A stretch of DNA of 52,807 nt from GCA-2746795 sp964643965 (GTDB taxonomy: Bacteria > Chloroflexota > Anaerolineae > Promineifilales > Promineifilaceae): assembly GCA_964643965.1 (NCBI GenBank), contig CAZXVH010000023.1:1-52807 (forward strand). The letters run 5' to 3'. The notes below the pieces were generated by a model, which was given only the letters and a program-made list of their open reading frames with translations, was not told where the DNA came from and searched no databases. Positions 52,634-52,807 of the stretch are shown here, in pieces. The translations under genes and the position numbers were made by a program. The stretch's first letter is position 1. The number at the start of each line of letters is the position of its first letter.

Positions 52634-52807
52634 TTAGTCGGGTAGTCGAGTAGTCGAGTAGTCGGATAGTCGAGTAGTCTGGTAGTCGAGTAGTCGAGTA
52701 GTCTGGTAGTCGGGTAGTCGAGTAGTCTGGTAGTCGGGTAGTCGAGTAGTCGGGTAGTCGGGTAGTCGGGTAGTCGAGTAGTCGGATAGTCGAGTAGTCT
52801 GGTAGTC
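52634..52807. repeat. Octamer array at the right edge
   Basis: More than twenty units of TAGTCGAG, TAGTCGGG, TAGTCTGG and TAGTCGGA fill the last 174 bases and continue past the window. In the sense of the minus-strand gene to the left they read CGACTAC, as in the other 5' flanks. Confidence 0.95.

Overview
This 52.8 kb window looks like bacterial chromosome from a Chloroflexota lineage (Anaerolineae-like). That placement is an inference from gene content: Thr/Pro-rich lipoprotein linkers, a 2-oxoglutarate dehydrogenase pair, a GH57 lipoprotein, WS/DGAT acyltransferases and BMP-type ABC transport. No rRNA or tRNA gene was seen to confirm it. Two features set the sequence apart: the palindrome ACGGCCGT recurs about sixty times in genes and spacers alike, and many spacers are built from short tandem repeats arranged as inverted arms.

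Layout. 1-7.3 kb (minus strand): DMSO-reductase-type molybdoenzyme genes dmsA, dmsB and the start of dmsC, preceded by a NarX-like sensor kinase, a second DmsC-like membrane protein and a NarL-like regulator. 7.6-11.7 kb: sucA-sucB, ending at a 26-bp perfect palindrome. 11.8-14.8 kb: an IS3-type remnant, then a MarR / ring-cleaving dioxygenase-like / esterase-like operon resembling the Bacillus mhq quinone-stress genes, with a visible promoter and operator-like inverted repeat. 15-20.3 kb: GH57 lipoprotein, DUF4342 protein and LCP-family lipoprotein. 20.5-27.6 kb: MutS-like ATPase, N-formylglutamate amidohydrolase-like protein, HAD hydrolase, then an overlapping glycosyltransferase / J-domain / AspT-YidE-type transporter set. 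27.6-32.7 kb: BMP-type (nucleoside-like) ABC transporter. 32.9-38.9 kb: VTT membrane protein, two WS/DGAT paralogues, a histidine phosphatase and a TPR membrane protein.

39.2-42.5 kb (plus strand): acyl-CoA dehydrogenase, four-helix-bundle protein and thiolase, separated by octamer repeat arrays. 42.5-44.5 kb: a decaying, AT-richer restriction-modification pair in which the methylase has one in-frame TGA and the endonuclease seems to have lost its core. 44.6-52.6 kb (minus strand): class III CoA-transferase, a three-subunit molybdenum hydroxylase interrupted by a lipoprotein gene, a cyclase-family hydrolase and a small membrane protein. The window ends inside another octamer array.

How the genes fit together: a respiratory molybdoenzyme with its likely sensor; central metabolism; fatty-acid and CoA chemistry (dehydrogenase, thiolase, CoA-transferase, WS/DGAT); and a hydroxylase/cyclase/CoA-transferase block that may degrade an aromatic or heterocyclic acid (inferred, substrate unknown).

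The most unusual signal is the organisation of the spacers. Tandem 7-8 nt repeats read in one orientation 5' of genes and in the opposite orientation 3' of genes. The 3' form usually carries stop codons in every frame, and several genes actually end inside such repeats.
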